From: ZC4RG42 sp036676355 | GTDB lineage: Bacteria; Pseudomonadota; Gammaproteobacteria; Burkholderiales; SG8-39 | Direction of reading: 5' to 3' | DNA length: 63,949 bases | Assembly: GCA_036676355.1 (NCBI GenBank) | Contig: JAKFDA010000005.1 | Span: 1-63,949, forward strand | Shown here: positions 43,604 to 51,876 of the stretch, in pieces | How positions within the stretch are numbered: the stretch's first letter is position 1 | How the letters are laid out: each line of letters starts with the position of its first letter | Made by a program: the position numbers and the translations under genes | Notes under the pieces: model-generated | The model's database searches: none | Seen by the model: only the letters and a program-made list of their open reading frames with translations | Told to the model about the DNA's origin: nothing

Positions 43604-44044
43604 ATGAATCAACCGCCTCTCTCGCGTGTGCGCATTCCGTTCGTCGAACATCTCGGCATTCGCCTGACCGAACAATCGAAGGAACGCGCCGTCATTGCGC
43701 TCGATAAGCGTCCGGAGTTGCTCAACAGTTGGGGCTCAACGCATGGTGGCGTGATCATGACCATGCTCGATTACGTGATGAGTGCCGCGGTGCGCGGCCA
43801 TTACGGCGCCGATAACAGCGTGTTGACGGTCGATCTGTCGCTCGGCTTCATGAGTGCCGCGACGACCGATCAAGTCATCGCCGAAGGGCGCGTTCTGCAT
43901 CGCGGCAAATCCACGGCCTTTTGCGAAGCAGAGGCACGCGACGAGACAGGCAAGCTGCTCGCCAAGGCGATCGGCACGTTCAAACTGCTGCCCGAAAAAA
44001 AACCGCAGGGCGTCGAGAGCGGAGAATCGAAAGCGTCTGTCTGA
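43604..44044 (+). CDS. PaaI-family hotdog thioesterase
   Basis: A 146-residue hotdog-fold protein. FVEHLGIRLTEQSKERAVIAL, LLNSWGSTHGGVIMTMLDYVMS (the HGG motif with a helix-start Asp) and GRVLHRGKSTAFCEAEARDE are typical of acyl-CoA thioesterases of the PaaI/YdiI kind. ATG 43604 is preferred to 43568. The substrate is unknown, and it is not clearly in an operon. Confidence 0.82.
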   Translation: MNQPPLSRVRIPFVEHLGIRLTEQSKERAVIALDKRPELLNSWGSTHGGVIMTMLDYVMSAAVRGHYGADNSVLTVDLSLGFMSAATTDQVIAEGRVLHRGKSTAFCEAEARDETGKLLAKAIGTFKLLPEKKPQGVESGESKASV

Positions 44045-44079
44045 CGGAGCACGCGTATGCCGTCCCGGCGCTTCGTCTT

Positions 44080-44598
44080 TCAGCGCCGCGCCAACGCCTC
44101 ATGCCCCGGCTGCGGCTCGGTGACCAGACTGCGAATCTGGAATTTCCCGTCGGCGCGAAACAGCCAGGTCTCCAGATAAGTCACGGATTTGCCACCCGCC
44201 AGAACCTGCGCCGGAGGCTCGGGGAAATCACGCACCTTGCGCACGCTCTCCAGCGCGACTCTCTCCAGTTTCTTGTATCCGTTGGAGCGTCGTACGGAGA
44301 TTTTTGTCGCCTTGCCGTTTTCGTCAAGCGTGACATTGAGCACCACAATCGACTTGAGCATGGGGGGCAGCAACCCGCTGAAGGTCTCGGAGTTGGCATC
44401 GTAGATACGTTGCGCAACCTGTTGCTTGTAAGCATCGAGCGTCGCCGCCGGGATTCTCGTCTTACGCGGTGATGTCTGTTGTGCGACCGGTGCTTGCGCT
44501 TTCGATGATGACGTCGTCGCCTCGTCGGTCGTTGCACAACCGACCAGCACGAGTGCCGCGCCAAGCATGATCTGACCAAGGTGTCTGCCGAACTGCAT
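44080..44598 (-). CDS. lipoprotein with TonB-like C-terminal domain
   Basis: A 172-residue protein with a lipoprotein signal (MLGAALVLVGCATTDEATT, Cys21), a Ser/Ala/Gln-rich linker, and a C-terminal TonB-type domain (PPMLKSIVVLNVTLDENGKATKISVRRSNGYKKLERVALESVRK). It lacks a transmembrane anchor, so it is not a classical energy transducer; a periplasmic or outer-membrane scaffold role is more likely. Confidence 0.72.
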   Translation of the reverse strand: MQFGRHLGQIMLGAALVLVGCATTDEATTSSSKAQAPVAQQTSPRKTRIPAATLDAYKQQVAQRIYDANSETFSGLLPPMLKSIVVLNVTLDENGKATKISVRRSNGYKKLERVALESVRKVRDFPEPPAQVLAGGKSVTYLETWLFRADGKFQIRSLVTEPQPGHEALARR

Positions 44599-45042
44599 GC
44601 CAATACTCCTTCAAGACGACTGAGCGGCAGGCTAGCACGGCGTCGTGTCATGCTGTTGTCATATACGTGAACTGCGTCACGCATGCACAACGCAAATGAG
44701 GTCGATCGTCGTGTTGCGGAATCGCCGCTGTCTGTGCGACGCTCACGCCACAGGGAGCGCCAAGGAGATTCGATTGAGGTTTTATGCTCGAAGTTATCGC
44801 GAATCAAGCTCGCATATGACTTTGGCTGCTTGTCCCTCCTTCGTACAGCATGGGCCGCCGCGCGAAGCAGGCGTCCCTTCAGGGAATGCGACCGCGAAGG
44901 CACATAAAGGAACGCGAACGAATCGGCGCGTCACAGCCCCCTGCGGGGCCGTATCCATCGATGAAACCGATGGGATCCGCTCCGTCCTTCGCGGCCTCGC
45001 ACCCGCCACCATATCCATCGGCACTTGGTCAGGGCTCTCCCA
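44599..45042. other. 444-nt gap, no gene seen
   Basis: It lies between divergently read genes. Frames on both strands lack protein-like composition and start signals. I see no strong hairpin with a U-run and no repeat matching those elsewhere in the window. Confidence 0.45.
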
Positions 45043-45561
45043 ATGACGATAACGGAATTCGTCGAACTGGGCAGCTACGCGGTGACCATCGTCGGCCTGC
45101 CTTTCGCGATTTATGCCTATCTGCTGGAACAGCGCAAGGAACGCGAAAACGAAGACGAAGAAGGCTGGCAGCGTCTGTCGGACGCCTACAACGAATTTCT
45201 CAAGCTTGTCCTGGAAAACCCCGATCTGAAGTTGCGCACCACAGAGCGCGCCTTCGACCTCAGTGACGAGCAACTGGAACGCAAGCGCGTGATTTTCGAA
45301 ATGCTCATTTCGCTGTTCGAGCGCGCCTACATTCTGCTTTACGCCGATAAGATGCCCGAACGTCAGCGGCGACGCTGGCACTCATGGGACGATTACATGC
45401 GCGAATGGTGTCGGCGCGAGGATTTCCGGAGTTCGCTTGCCGATCTCTTGCGCGGCGAAGACGAGGCGTTCGCGAGCTATATCGCTCGACTGGCGGTGGA
45501 CGAACAGCGCGCGAGCGCGCCACCCGGAATCCAAGCGGACCGATCGGGTGCCCTGCAATAA
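45043..45561 (+). CDS. hypothetical protein with N-terminal membrane helix
   Basis: A 172-residue protein. Residues 5-25 (FVELGSYAVTIVGLPFAIYAYLL) form one helix. A charged, helical cytosolic part follows (EQRKERENEDEEGWQRLSDAY, FEMLISLFERAYILLYADKM, RRRWHSWDDYMREWCRREDF). The pattern resembles small membrane-anchored DUFs with a Trp-rich end, but I cannot name the family. ATG 45043 is used. Confidence 0.65.
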   Translation: MTITEFVELGSYAVTIVGLPFAIYAYLLEQRKERENEDEEGWQRLSDAYNEFLKLVLENPDLKLRTTERAFDLSDEQLERKRVIFEMLISLFERAYILLYADKMPERQRRRWHSWDDYMREWCRREDFRSSLADLLRGEDEAFASYIARLAVDEQRASAPPGIQADRSGALQ

Positions 45562-45602
45562 AACGCGCAGCCGAATGCGACGGTCAGCGACATCACCCGC
45601 GT

Positions 45603-45938
45603 TCAGTTCGTTTTCCGTTTGCAGTCGTTAAAGGTGCGATTGTCGCCCTCCTCCAACCACGCCTCGTTGTCGGCCGCGAGCAACGTCGCCCGGCCGTTGC
45701 TATAACGTGTGCCTTCTGTTTGATCGAGGCGGAATTCGCGCTCCGGGAAAATCACCATGGCGGATTTGCCGCTTTCTTCGACACGAACGGCGAGCGTCTT
45801 GCCGCCTTCGCACTGATAGACCGCCGCGTCGCGCGGTATGCGCGATTGTTCGGTCGGGCCGCTCCACGGCGACCATGTGCCGCAACCGGCCACGGCAGTT
45901 GCAATGACGAGCAGCATCGCACTGGTTTCAAGTTTCAT
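45603..45938 (-). CDS. MliC-like lysozyme-inhibitor lipoprotein
   Basis: A 111-residue lipoprotein. The signal is MLLVIATAVAGCGTW (Cys19). The MliC domain shows the YQCEGGKTLAVRV start, a GTRYSNGRATLLAADNEAWLEE core and a second Cys in DCKRKTN, enabling the family disulfide. MliC proteins block C-type lysozymes in the periplasm and help resist host or predator lysozyme. Confidence 0.8.
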   Translation of the reverse strand: MKLETSAMLLVIATAVAGCGTWSPWSGPTEQSRIPRDAAVYQCEGGKTLAVRVEESGKSAMVIFPEREFRLDQTEGTRYSNGRATLLAADNEAWLEEGDNRTFNDCKRKTN

Positions 45939-45965
45939 TGTTCTTCCTCTTTTATTGGTTACTGG

Positions 45966-46811
45966 TCATTCGAATACGGCAAGCACGGGTTGATGATCCG
46001 AAGCGTCCGTTGTCCGGTCCACCTGCACGGCGCGCAGGTGCGGCAACAAATCCTCCGTCGCATAAATGAAATCACAGGTCATGGGCGTCGGCCATTGTCT
46101 GCGATCGTGAAGCCCCAGCGTCAGCGGATGCGCGACATCGGGATGCAGATGCTGCCACACGTCGACGAAGCGGCTCGCGTTGCGTTCGCGCGCCTGCATG
46201 CGAGCATGCAGCGGATCATCCGGCTTGAAGTTGAAATCGGCGGTGAGTATGGCCGATCGGGTCGGCGCAACACGTCGAAACGGGCCGGACGATTTTTCGG
46301 GGTGCGTCGCGGCCCCTGCCCAGTCGCACGCTTCGGCATGATGCTGCCGAATCGCTTCGACTTGCGTCGCGCGCTGACGGGCCGAGTAATACTCCAGATG
46401 CGTCGTCATGACGCGCACCGGACCGAGCGGCGTATGCAGCGTTGCCTCGAGCAGCATGCGCGGCATGCTCGGCCGCTTCGGATCGAACGGCGCGGGGAGT
46501 TGCATCCGCGCTACCGACAGAACCGGGTAGCGACTTAAAATCATGTTGCCGAACACCTGCCGGCCGCCGTTCGCCCCGAGCCTGTCGATCGCCGCGCCCG
46601 GCACCGCGGTGTAACCGGGCAGCAGTTCGGCCAGTATCTCGAACTGATTTTCTCCGGCGCTGCCGGGCAGATCGTCGAAATTGGCCGCCACTTCCTGCAG
46701 ACACAGAACGTCGAAATCGGCCAGACTGCGTGCGTGCGACACGATCCGCTGCGGCTCGACCTTGCCGTCCGCGCCACGACACCACTGTATGTTCCAGGTA
46801 ATGAGCTTCAT
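45966..46811 (-). CDS. endonuclease/exonuclease/phosphatase-fold protein next to glpD
   Basis: A 281-residue EEP-family metal-dependent hydrolase. MKLITWNIQWCRGADGK, DFDVLCLQEVAANFDDLPG (metal Glu), VMTTHLEYYSARQRATQV, SAILTADFNFKPDDPLH and TDASDHQPVLAVF (catalytic Asp-His) are all in place. ATG 46811 overlaps the glpD stop by 4 nt, so the two are translated together. The substrate (nucleic acid, phospholipid or sugar phosphate) is not evident. Confidence 0.8.
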   Translation of the reverse strand: MKLITWNIQWCRGADGKVEPQRIVSHARSLADFDVLCLQEVAANFDDLPGSAGENQFEILAELLPGYTAVPGAAIDRLGANGGRQVFGNMILSRYPVLSVARMQLPAPFDPKRPSMPRMLLEATLHTPLGPVRVMTTHLEYYSARQRATQVEAIRQHHAEACDWAGAATHPEKSSGPFRRVAPTRSAILTADFNFKPDDPLHARMQARERNASRFVDVWQHLHPDVAHPLTLGLHDRRQWPTPMTCDFIYATEDLLPHLRAVQVDRTTDASDHQPVLAVFE

Positions 46812-48334
46812 ATCGTTTGTTGCGCGGATTGCGCGGAAACACGCGGACATCGCAGATCGAACCACGCCTCGAACGCCAGGCGCTGCGCCGCGTCCAGATG
46901 CAGCCCCGCCTTGGACCGACGCCATAGGACATCATCCGCCGAGCGCGCCCATTCATGCTCGATGAAGTAGCGCGCTTCGCACTCGTAAAGGTCGCCGCCG
47001 AAGTGGATGCCGAGGTCGGCCTCGGTGCGCGCATTTCCGAGTACGAATTGCGTTGCATTGCCGTGCCGATCGAACAGCTGATTGACCAGATGCGGCGGCA
47101 ACGCCGGATAATGCATGCGCAACGCCTCGCGCGCGGCATCGCGATCCTGCAATCCTTCCGCACCCGGGAGCACTTCGGTGGCGGTCCAGGCAGCGCGCGA
47201 AGTCGGCAGCCACGGATGAAGCCTGGTCAGTACCGCCTCCGCGAGTTTGCGATACGTGGTGATCTTGCCGCCGAATACAGATAGCAGCGGCGCGTCATCG
47301 CGCGCATCGAGTACAAGGTTGTAGTCGCGCGTCGTCTTCGAGGGATTGGCGGAACCGTCGTCGTAGAGCGGGCGCACGCCGCTATAGCTCCACACCACGT
47401 CGTTTTCGCTCAGCGGTCTTGCCAGATAACGGTTCGCTGCCGCGAGCAGATAGCGGATTTCCTGCGGTGTGATGAGCGCGCCCTCTTCCGGCGCCTCGAC
47501 GAGCACATCCGTAGTACCGATCAAACTGTAATGCCGCTCGTAGGGCAGCACGAACAGGACGCGCCCATCCTCGTTCTGCAATAGATAAGCGTGCGCGCCC
47601 GGGTGTATGCGCGGCACGACGATGTGACTGCCTTTGACCAGTTGCACATGCGCGGGCTGCCCGCCGTGCGCAATGCCGCTCAGCACCCGCTCGACCCAGG
47701 GCCCGCCGGCATTCACCAGCGCACGGCTGTACATCTTCAGGCGCCGCCCATCGCTGCCTTCCGCCTCGACGCGCCAGCCGCGCTCATCGCGCCGCGCGCC
47801 GAGGAACCGGGTACGCGGCCACACCTGTGCACCATGCGCGACAGCGGAGCGCAGATTGGCGATGACCAGTCGCGCGTCGTCCACCCACGCATCCCAGTAC
47901 ACGAAGCCTTTTTGCAGTTCGGCTTTCAAGGGCACGCCTTCGGCCGTACCGGCTAGGCGCACCATGCCGGAAGGCGGCAAGCTGCCGGCTCCACCCAGGC
48001 GGTCGTACATCCATAGACCGAGCCGCATCATCCACGCCGGTCGCGCCGTGGGGATCAGAGGCAGAACGAAGCGCAGCGGCGTGATCAGATGCGGCGCAAG
48101 ATGCAGCAACACTTCCCGCTCCTTGAGCGATTCGGCAACGAGACGAAACTCGAACTGCTCCAGATAGCGCAATCCGCCGTGGACGAGCTTGGTGCTCGCG
48201 GATGAGGTACCGCTGGCGAAATCGTCCTGTTCCAGCAATGCCGCGCGCAATCCGCGCCCTGCCGCATCACGGGCGATGCCCGCGCCATTGATGCCACCGC
48301 CGATAATGATGAGATCGTGCCTTGCGGAATTCAT
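46808..48334 (-). CDS. glpD: aerobic glycerol-3-phosphate dehydrogenase GlpD
   Basis: A 508-residue FAD enzyme oxidising glycerol 3-phosphate to DHAP at the membrane and feeding electrons to quinone. DLIIIGGGINGAGIARDAAGRGL is the FAD-binding fold; LLEQDDFASGTSSASTKLVHGGLRYLEQFEFRLV, RHYSLIGTTD and SYSGVRPLYDD are the active-site motifs. ATG 48334 (MNSARHDL) is chosen. It is divergent from the LprI-like gene. No glpR, glpF or glpK is adjacent. Confidence 0.95.
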   Translation of the reverse strand: MNSARHDLIIIGGGINGAGIARDAAGRGLRAALLEQDDFASGTSSASTKLVHGGLRYLEQFEFRLVAESLKEREVLLHLAPHLITPLRFVLPLIPTARPAWMMRLGLWMYDRLGGAGSLPPSGMVRLAGTAEGVPLKAELQKGFVYWDAWVDDARLVIANLRSAVAHGAQVWPRTRFLGARRDERGWRVEAEGSDGRRLKMYSRALVNAGGPWVERVLSGIAHGGQPAHVQLVKGSHIVVPRIHPGAHAYLLQNEDGRVLFVLPYERHYSLIGTTDVLVEAPEEGALITPQEIRYLLAAANRYLARPLSENDVVWSYSGVRPLYDDGSANPSKTTRDYNLVLDARDDAPLLSVFGGKITTYRKLAEAVLTRLHPWLPTSRAAWTATEVLPGAEGLQDRDAAREALRMHYPALPPHLVNQLFDRHGNATQFVLGNARTEADLGIHFGGDLYECEARYFIEHEWARSADDVLWRRSKAGLHLDAAQRLAFEAWFDLRCPRVSAQSAQQTI

Positions 48335-48457
48335 GCGTCTTTGTACCCGGACCGTCATTTGCTCGCAATCCCGTCAACGAACGGGCCCGCCGACCTATAA
48401 TCGCGACCTGGCACGACTCTTCCTTGCAGCATTCACTTCCACATAACCTGATCGCAG

Positions 48458-48868
48458 ATGAACGTCCTTCCTTTCCTGGGCCTCGTGTTGAGTACCGTTT
48501 ATTTCACTGTCGCATTCGCGGCTCCGACGAACGAGGGGTGTCGAACCGGCACACCGGACGGCGAGCAGGCGTGCCTGAAGCCGGATTTACACGCAGTGGA
48601 AGGGGCACTGGATCGGCAGCTGTACCAACTCAACCGTCGCATCAAGGCAGCGCCGCGCACGGCAAAAACGAATGCTTCAAGACGATTGACCGCGTCGCAA
48701 CGGACCTGGCAGCAATATCGCGATAACTATTGCGCGCTGGAAGGACTTGCCAGCGCCGGCACGGGTGAATGGCTCAAGGTGCGGATACTGGAATGCGAAA
48801 TGCGCATGACCAAGGACCGCCTCGAATCGCTGCGCGACATCGAAGCGACGTTAGACAGTCGAGAGTAG
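48458..48868 (+). CDS. LprI/DUF1311-type lysozyme-inhibitor-like exported protein
   Basis: A 136-residue protein. A signal peptide (MNVLPFLGLVLSTVYFTVAFA, then APTNEG) precedes the DUF1311 pattern: CRTGTPDGEQACLKPDL, ALDRQLYQLNRRI, ASQRTWQQYRDNYCALEG and WLKVRILECEMRMTKDRLESL, with four Cys. Members (for example M. tuberculosis LprI) inhibit lysozyme; others are uncharacterised. Its last codons lie in one arm of a palindrome shared with clsB. Confidence 0.7.
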   Translation: MNVLPFLGLVLSTVYFTVAFAAPTNEGCRTGTPDGEQACLKPDLHAVEGALDRQLYQLNRRIKAAPRTAKTNASRRLTASQRTWQQYRDNYCALEGLASAGTGEWLKVRILECEMRMTKDRLESLRDIEATLDSRE

Positions 48869-48955
48869 TGAGCGAAGCGTCCAGAGTTTTTGGCGATCAG
48901 GGCAAGGGCGTTTCCGGATTCTTACTCTCCAACTTCCACTCTTCACTCTCGACTG
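48856..48955. repeat. inverted repeat between convergent LprI-like and clsB genes
   Basis: CAGTCGAGAGT (48856-48866) and ACTCTCGACTG (48945-48955) are perfect inverted copies 78 nt apart. The right arm is preceded by ACTCTCCAACTTCCACTCTTC, similar to the CACTCTTCACTC arm at 25465. The left arm contains the LprI stop codon. It may end transcription from both sides. Confidence 0.55.
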
Positions 48956-48960
48956 CCGTT

Positions 48961-50124
48961 CTAATGCTTCCCGCCGTAGCCGAACCACCCGATCAGGAAG
49001 CGAGAAATCCCGTAAGCGATCCATATCCGCACACGCGTGCCGAGCGGTTTCTTATGCCAGCGCTCCGGCTCGACCGGGTTTGCTCCCAGACGCATGTGCT
49101 CGATCAGGCTATCCCGGAGTTCGCCGGCAAATTTGACATCGTCCACCGCGATATTCGCCTCGCGCGCCAGCAGCAGACTGAACGGGTCGATATTCGACGA
49201 GCCCACGGTTGCCCAGCGGCCGTCGATCACCGCGACTTTCGCGTGCAGAAAGCTTTTGTTGTATTCGACGATCTGCACGCGCGCATCCAGCAGCGCGCCG
49301 TACAACGCCCGCGAAGCATAGTGCAACAACGCATACTCGACGCGCCCCTGCAGCAACAGCACGACGCGCACGCCGCGCGCAGCGGCTTCGATCAGTGCAT
49401 GACGGAAGCGTGTGCCCGGAAAAAAATACGCGCTTGCCAGAATGATCTCCTGCTGCGCCGATTCGATCGCATGAAGGTATGCATCCTCGATGTCCGAACG
49501 ATGCCGGATATTGTCACGCACCAATAAGGCGGCGCGCTGTGTGCCCTTCACGCGGTAGTCGCCGACGTGCTTCACATCGCTCATCCAGCGCTGCCTGAAA
49601 TTCGACCAGGCGACGATGCGCCACAGCAGATCGGCCTCCGCAGCCAACGGTTCGAGCAGCGGCCCTTCGATACGCACGGCGTAATCATGACGCGGCGGCG
49701 TGTGACCCGGCGTGTTCATGTCGTCGATCACGTTGATGCCGCCGATGAAACCGATGCGACCGTCGATTACCGCGATCTTCCGATGCAGGCGACGTAGCCG
49801 CGCGCGGCGGAAATTCCAGGGCGTGATGTCGGGCCGATACATGAGAACCTCGACACCGGCCGCGAGCAGGCGATCGCGCAACGCGCCGAAGTAACGCTTG
49901 GAGCCGAATGCGTCGACGATCACGCGCGTCGTCACGCCGCTTGCGGCGGCGTCCATCAGCGCGCGCGCGAGCAGGCGGCCGGCGCTGTCGTCGGCGAAGA
50001 TGTAAGCCTCGATGTGAATGAAGTGGCGCGCCGCCGCGATGGCAGCCTGCAGGGCGGGAAAATATTCGGTGCCGCTGCGCAGCAGCGTCAGCCGGTTGCC
50101 GTCGAGAAATTCATCTCCCGCCAC
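48961..50124 (-). CDS. clsB: cardiolipin synthase ClsB (phospholipase D family)
   Basis: A 387-residue protein with two PLD/HKD motifs: HRKIAVIDGRIGFIGGINV near residue 115 and HAKVAVIDGRWATVGSSNIDP near residue 294. The start GNRLTLLRSGTEYFPALQAAIAAARHFIHIEAYIF is typical of ClsB. It makes cardiolipin from phosphatidylglycerol and another phospholipid at the membrane. It starts at GTG with a 14-nt overlap on the upstream EEP gene, matching the E. coli ybhP-clsB arrangement. Confidence 0.92.
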   Translation of the reverse strand: MAGDEFLDGNRLTLLRSGTEYFPALQAAIAAARHFIHIEAYIFADDSAGRLLARALMDAAASGVTTRVIVDAFGSKRYFGALRDRLLAAGVEVLMYRPDITPWNFRRARLRRLHRKIAVIDGRIGFIGGINVIDDMNTPGHTPPRHDYAVRIEGPLLEPLAAEADLLWRIVAWSNFRQRWMSDVKHVGDYRVKGTQRAALLVRDNIRHRSDIEDAYLHAIESAQQEIILASAYFFPGTRFRHALIEAAARGVRVVLLLQGRVEYALLHYASRALYGALLDARVQIVEYNKSFLHAKVAVIDGRWATVGSSNIDPFSLLLAREANIAVDDVKFAGELRDSLIEHMRLGANPVEPERWHKKPLGTRVRIWIAYGISRFLIGWFGYGGKH

Positions 50125-50878
50125 GGAGCAGGGGTGAAATCTTCAATTGCGCGGTGAGCATCGCGTGGTCCGACATGCGCGCCCACACATGGCCGTGATG
50201 CACCTCGGCATTCGCGATCGCGAAACCGCGTACGTATATCCGATCCAGCGTGAATAGCGGCAATCGGCAGGGATAGCTGCGGGCCATATGACCATGACGA
50301 GTACGGAATGCTTCATGCAGGCCCAGCGTGTCGGCCAGTCGATGGCCGACCCTGTTGCGCCAGTCGTTGAAATCGCCGGCGACAATCACCGGCGCATCGC
50401 GCGGCACCGTTTCCTCGATCCGTTCAATCAAAGCGCGCAATTGCTGCTGGCGGCCTTGCTCCGTCAACGCGAAATGCACGCACAGGCAGTGCACTTTCAC
50501 ATCCTCTCTGGGCAGGTGGATTTCGCAGTGCAACAGCCCGCGGCTCTCGAAGCGATTGCTCGAAACATCCTGATTCTCCACCGAGATGATCGGATAGCGC
50601 GACAGGATTGCATTGCCGTGGTGCCCATGATCGTACACCGCGTTGCGTCCGTAGGCGTGCTCGGCCCACATGCTGTCCGCGAGGAATTCGTACTGCGGTT
50701 CCAGCGGCCAGTTGGTGAATCGATTCGCATGCAGCGCGTGCTGACCCTGCACTTCCTGCAGAAACACGATGTCGGCATTGGTCTCGCGCAAGCGTTCGCG
50801 CAACTCGTGCAGCACCATGCGACGATTGAATTGCGAAAATCCCTTGTGAATGTTGTAGGTTGCTACGTGCAGATTCAT
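50111..50878 (-). CDS. endonuclease/exonuclease/phosphatase-fold protein YbhP-like
   Basis: A 255-residue EEP-fold hydrolase. HVATYNIHKGFSQFNRRMVL, ADIVFLQEVQGQH, GNAILSRYPIISVEN, APVIVAGDFNDWRNRVGHRL, LDRIYVRG and MSDHAMLTAQL cover the metal and catalytic sites. ybhP precedes clsB in E. coli, as here. Its enzymatic substrate is not known. Confidence 0.85.
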   Translation of the reverse strand: MNLHVATYNIHKGFSQFNRRMVLHELRERLRETNADIVFLQEVQGQHALHANRFTNWPLEPQYEFLADSMWAEHAYGRNAVYDHGHHGNAILSRYPIISVENQDVSSNRFESRGLLHCEIHLPREDVKVHCLCVHFALTEQGRQQQLRALIERIEETVPRDAPVIVAGDFNDWRNRVGHRLADTLGLHEAFRTRHGHMARSYPCRLPLFTLDRIYVRGFAIANAEVHHGHVWARMSDHAMLTAQLKISPLLRGGR

Positions 50879-50965
50879 GATTACCTTGAACCGGTCTCCG
50901 CCATTGTAACGGGGGCGCAGCGATGCATTGTTACGGCCGGTAACAGATGAGCCAGGCATCGATTT

Positions 50966-51436
50966 TCACTCCCGCCGCTCACCGCGAGCGGCCAGGCGCT
51001 CGGGCAACGCCAGAATGGCATCGCGGTTGCTCCAGGAAAAGCATTTGTCGGCCGCCTCGCGCCACGGCAGCCAGATATAACCGTAATGCTCGCGCGGCGC
51101 ACAGGTGATCGGCAGCGGCTCCGGCACCATCAAGCCGAACACATGTTCGTCGTTATGCGTCACGCCGGGCGCGTAACGGCTGCGCCAGCGCTTGAAAATT
51201 TCGAAGTGATTGACGATGTTCCAGTCGGTCAGTTCATATCGCGTGGCGTCGAGCCCGGTCTCTTCGGCGACTTCGCGAATCGCCGTCTCGCAATAAGGCT
51301 CTTCTTCGGAATCCAGACTGCCGGTCACCGACTGCCAGAAGCCCGGCCAGGGCACCCGCTCCATCAACAACACCTGCAAATCCGGTGTGTGAATCACCAC
51401 CAGTACCGAGCGCGGAATCTTGTACGCGTCGCTCAT
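50966..51436 (-). CDS. nudB: dihydroneopterin triphosphate pyrophosphatase NudB
   Basis: A 156-residue Nudix hydrolase of folate synthesis. YKIPRSVLVVIHTPDLQVLLMERVP starts as in NudB, and the Nudix box is at residues 39-61 (GSLDSEEEPYCETAIREVAEETGL). EHYGYIWLPWREAADKCFSWSN is the family C-terminus. The ATG overlaps the barstar stop by 4 nt. Confidence 0.92.
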   Translation of the reverse strand: MSDAYKIPRSVLVVIHTPDLQVLLMERVPWPGFWQSVTGSLDSEEEPYCETAIREVAEETGLDATRYELTDWNIVNHFEIFKRWRSRYAPGVTHNDEHVFGLMVPEPLPITCAPREHYGYIWLPWREAADKCFSWSNRDAILALPERLAARGERRE

Positions 51437-51870
51437 TCGTCGTCCAGCATGGGTAAATCGAAGTCCTCCGCGGCGATGCCGTCGACAAATACCCAGAAGG
51501 CAATGTCCTCGTCGTAGCAACTCTCGGCCACGGCATCGAGGACTTCCAGCAACAGTTCGAACGCCTCGCCGTCGCCGCGCGCGAACTCGCCGCAATTTTC
51601 CAGCGTCAGTATCACTCCGGCCGGTTCGTCCAGCGCGCGTTCGGCGAGAGCGTCGTTCAAGGCGTCCCAATTCGCGCCGAATCCTTCAGTGAAATTCAGC
51701 GTCTGCCGAAAAGCCTGCATCAGGTCGATCTTGCGCCGCACGTTCGCGAGATCGACACGCCAGCGCGCGAGACCGGCGCGATCGGCAGCGACCCAAAGCT
51801 CGTCCGCATCGGCCGGTTGCATAAAGATTCCGGCTTCTCCCGGAATGGTCAGCAGTTCGGTGTAATCCAT
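51433..51870 (-). CDS. barstar-family ribonuclease inhibitor
   Basis: A 145-residue acidic cytosolic protein. The barstar pattern is clear: DLANVRRKIDLMQAFRQTLNFTEGFGANWDALNDALAER, with the conserved FGxNWDAL helix that plugs RNase active sites, and a C-terminal strand. It lies 6 nt downstream of an exported RNase Sa-like gene, arguing for an inhibitor that protects the cell from the enzyme before export. It is coupled to nudB by a 4-nt overlap. Confidence 0.9.
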   Translation of the reverse strand: MDYTELLTIPGEAGIFMQPADADELWVAADRAGLARWRVDLANVRRKIDLMQAFRQTLNFTEGFGANWDALNDALAERALDEPAGVILTLENCGEFARGDGEAFELLLEVLDAVAESCYDEDIAFWVFVDGIAAEDFDLPMLDDE

Positions 51871-51876
51871 TGGCGT

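Noticed and set aside
44645..45046. 133-residue plus-strand frame in the 44.6-45.0 kb gap
   Set aside because: Irregular composition with many Cys and Arg runs, and no domain pattern or ribosome site.
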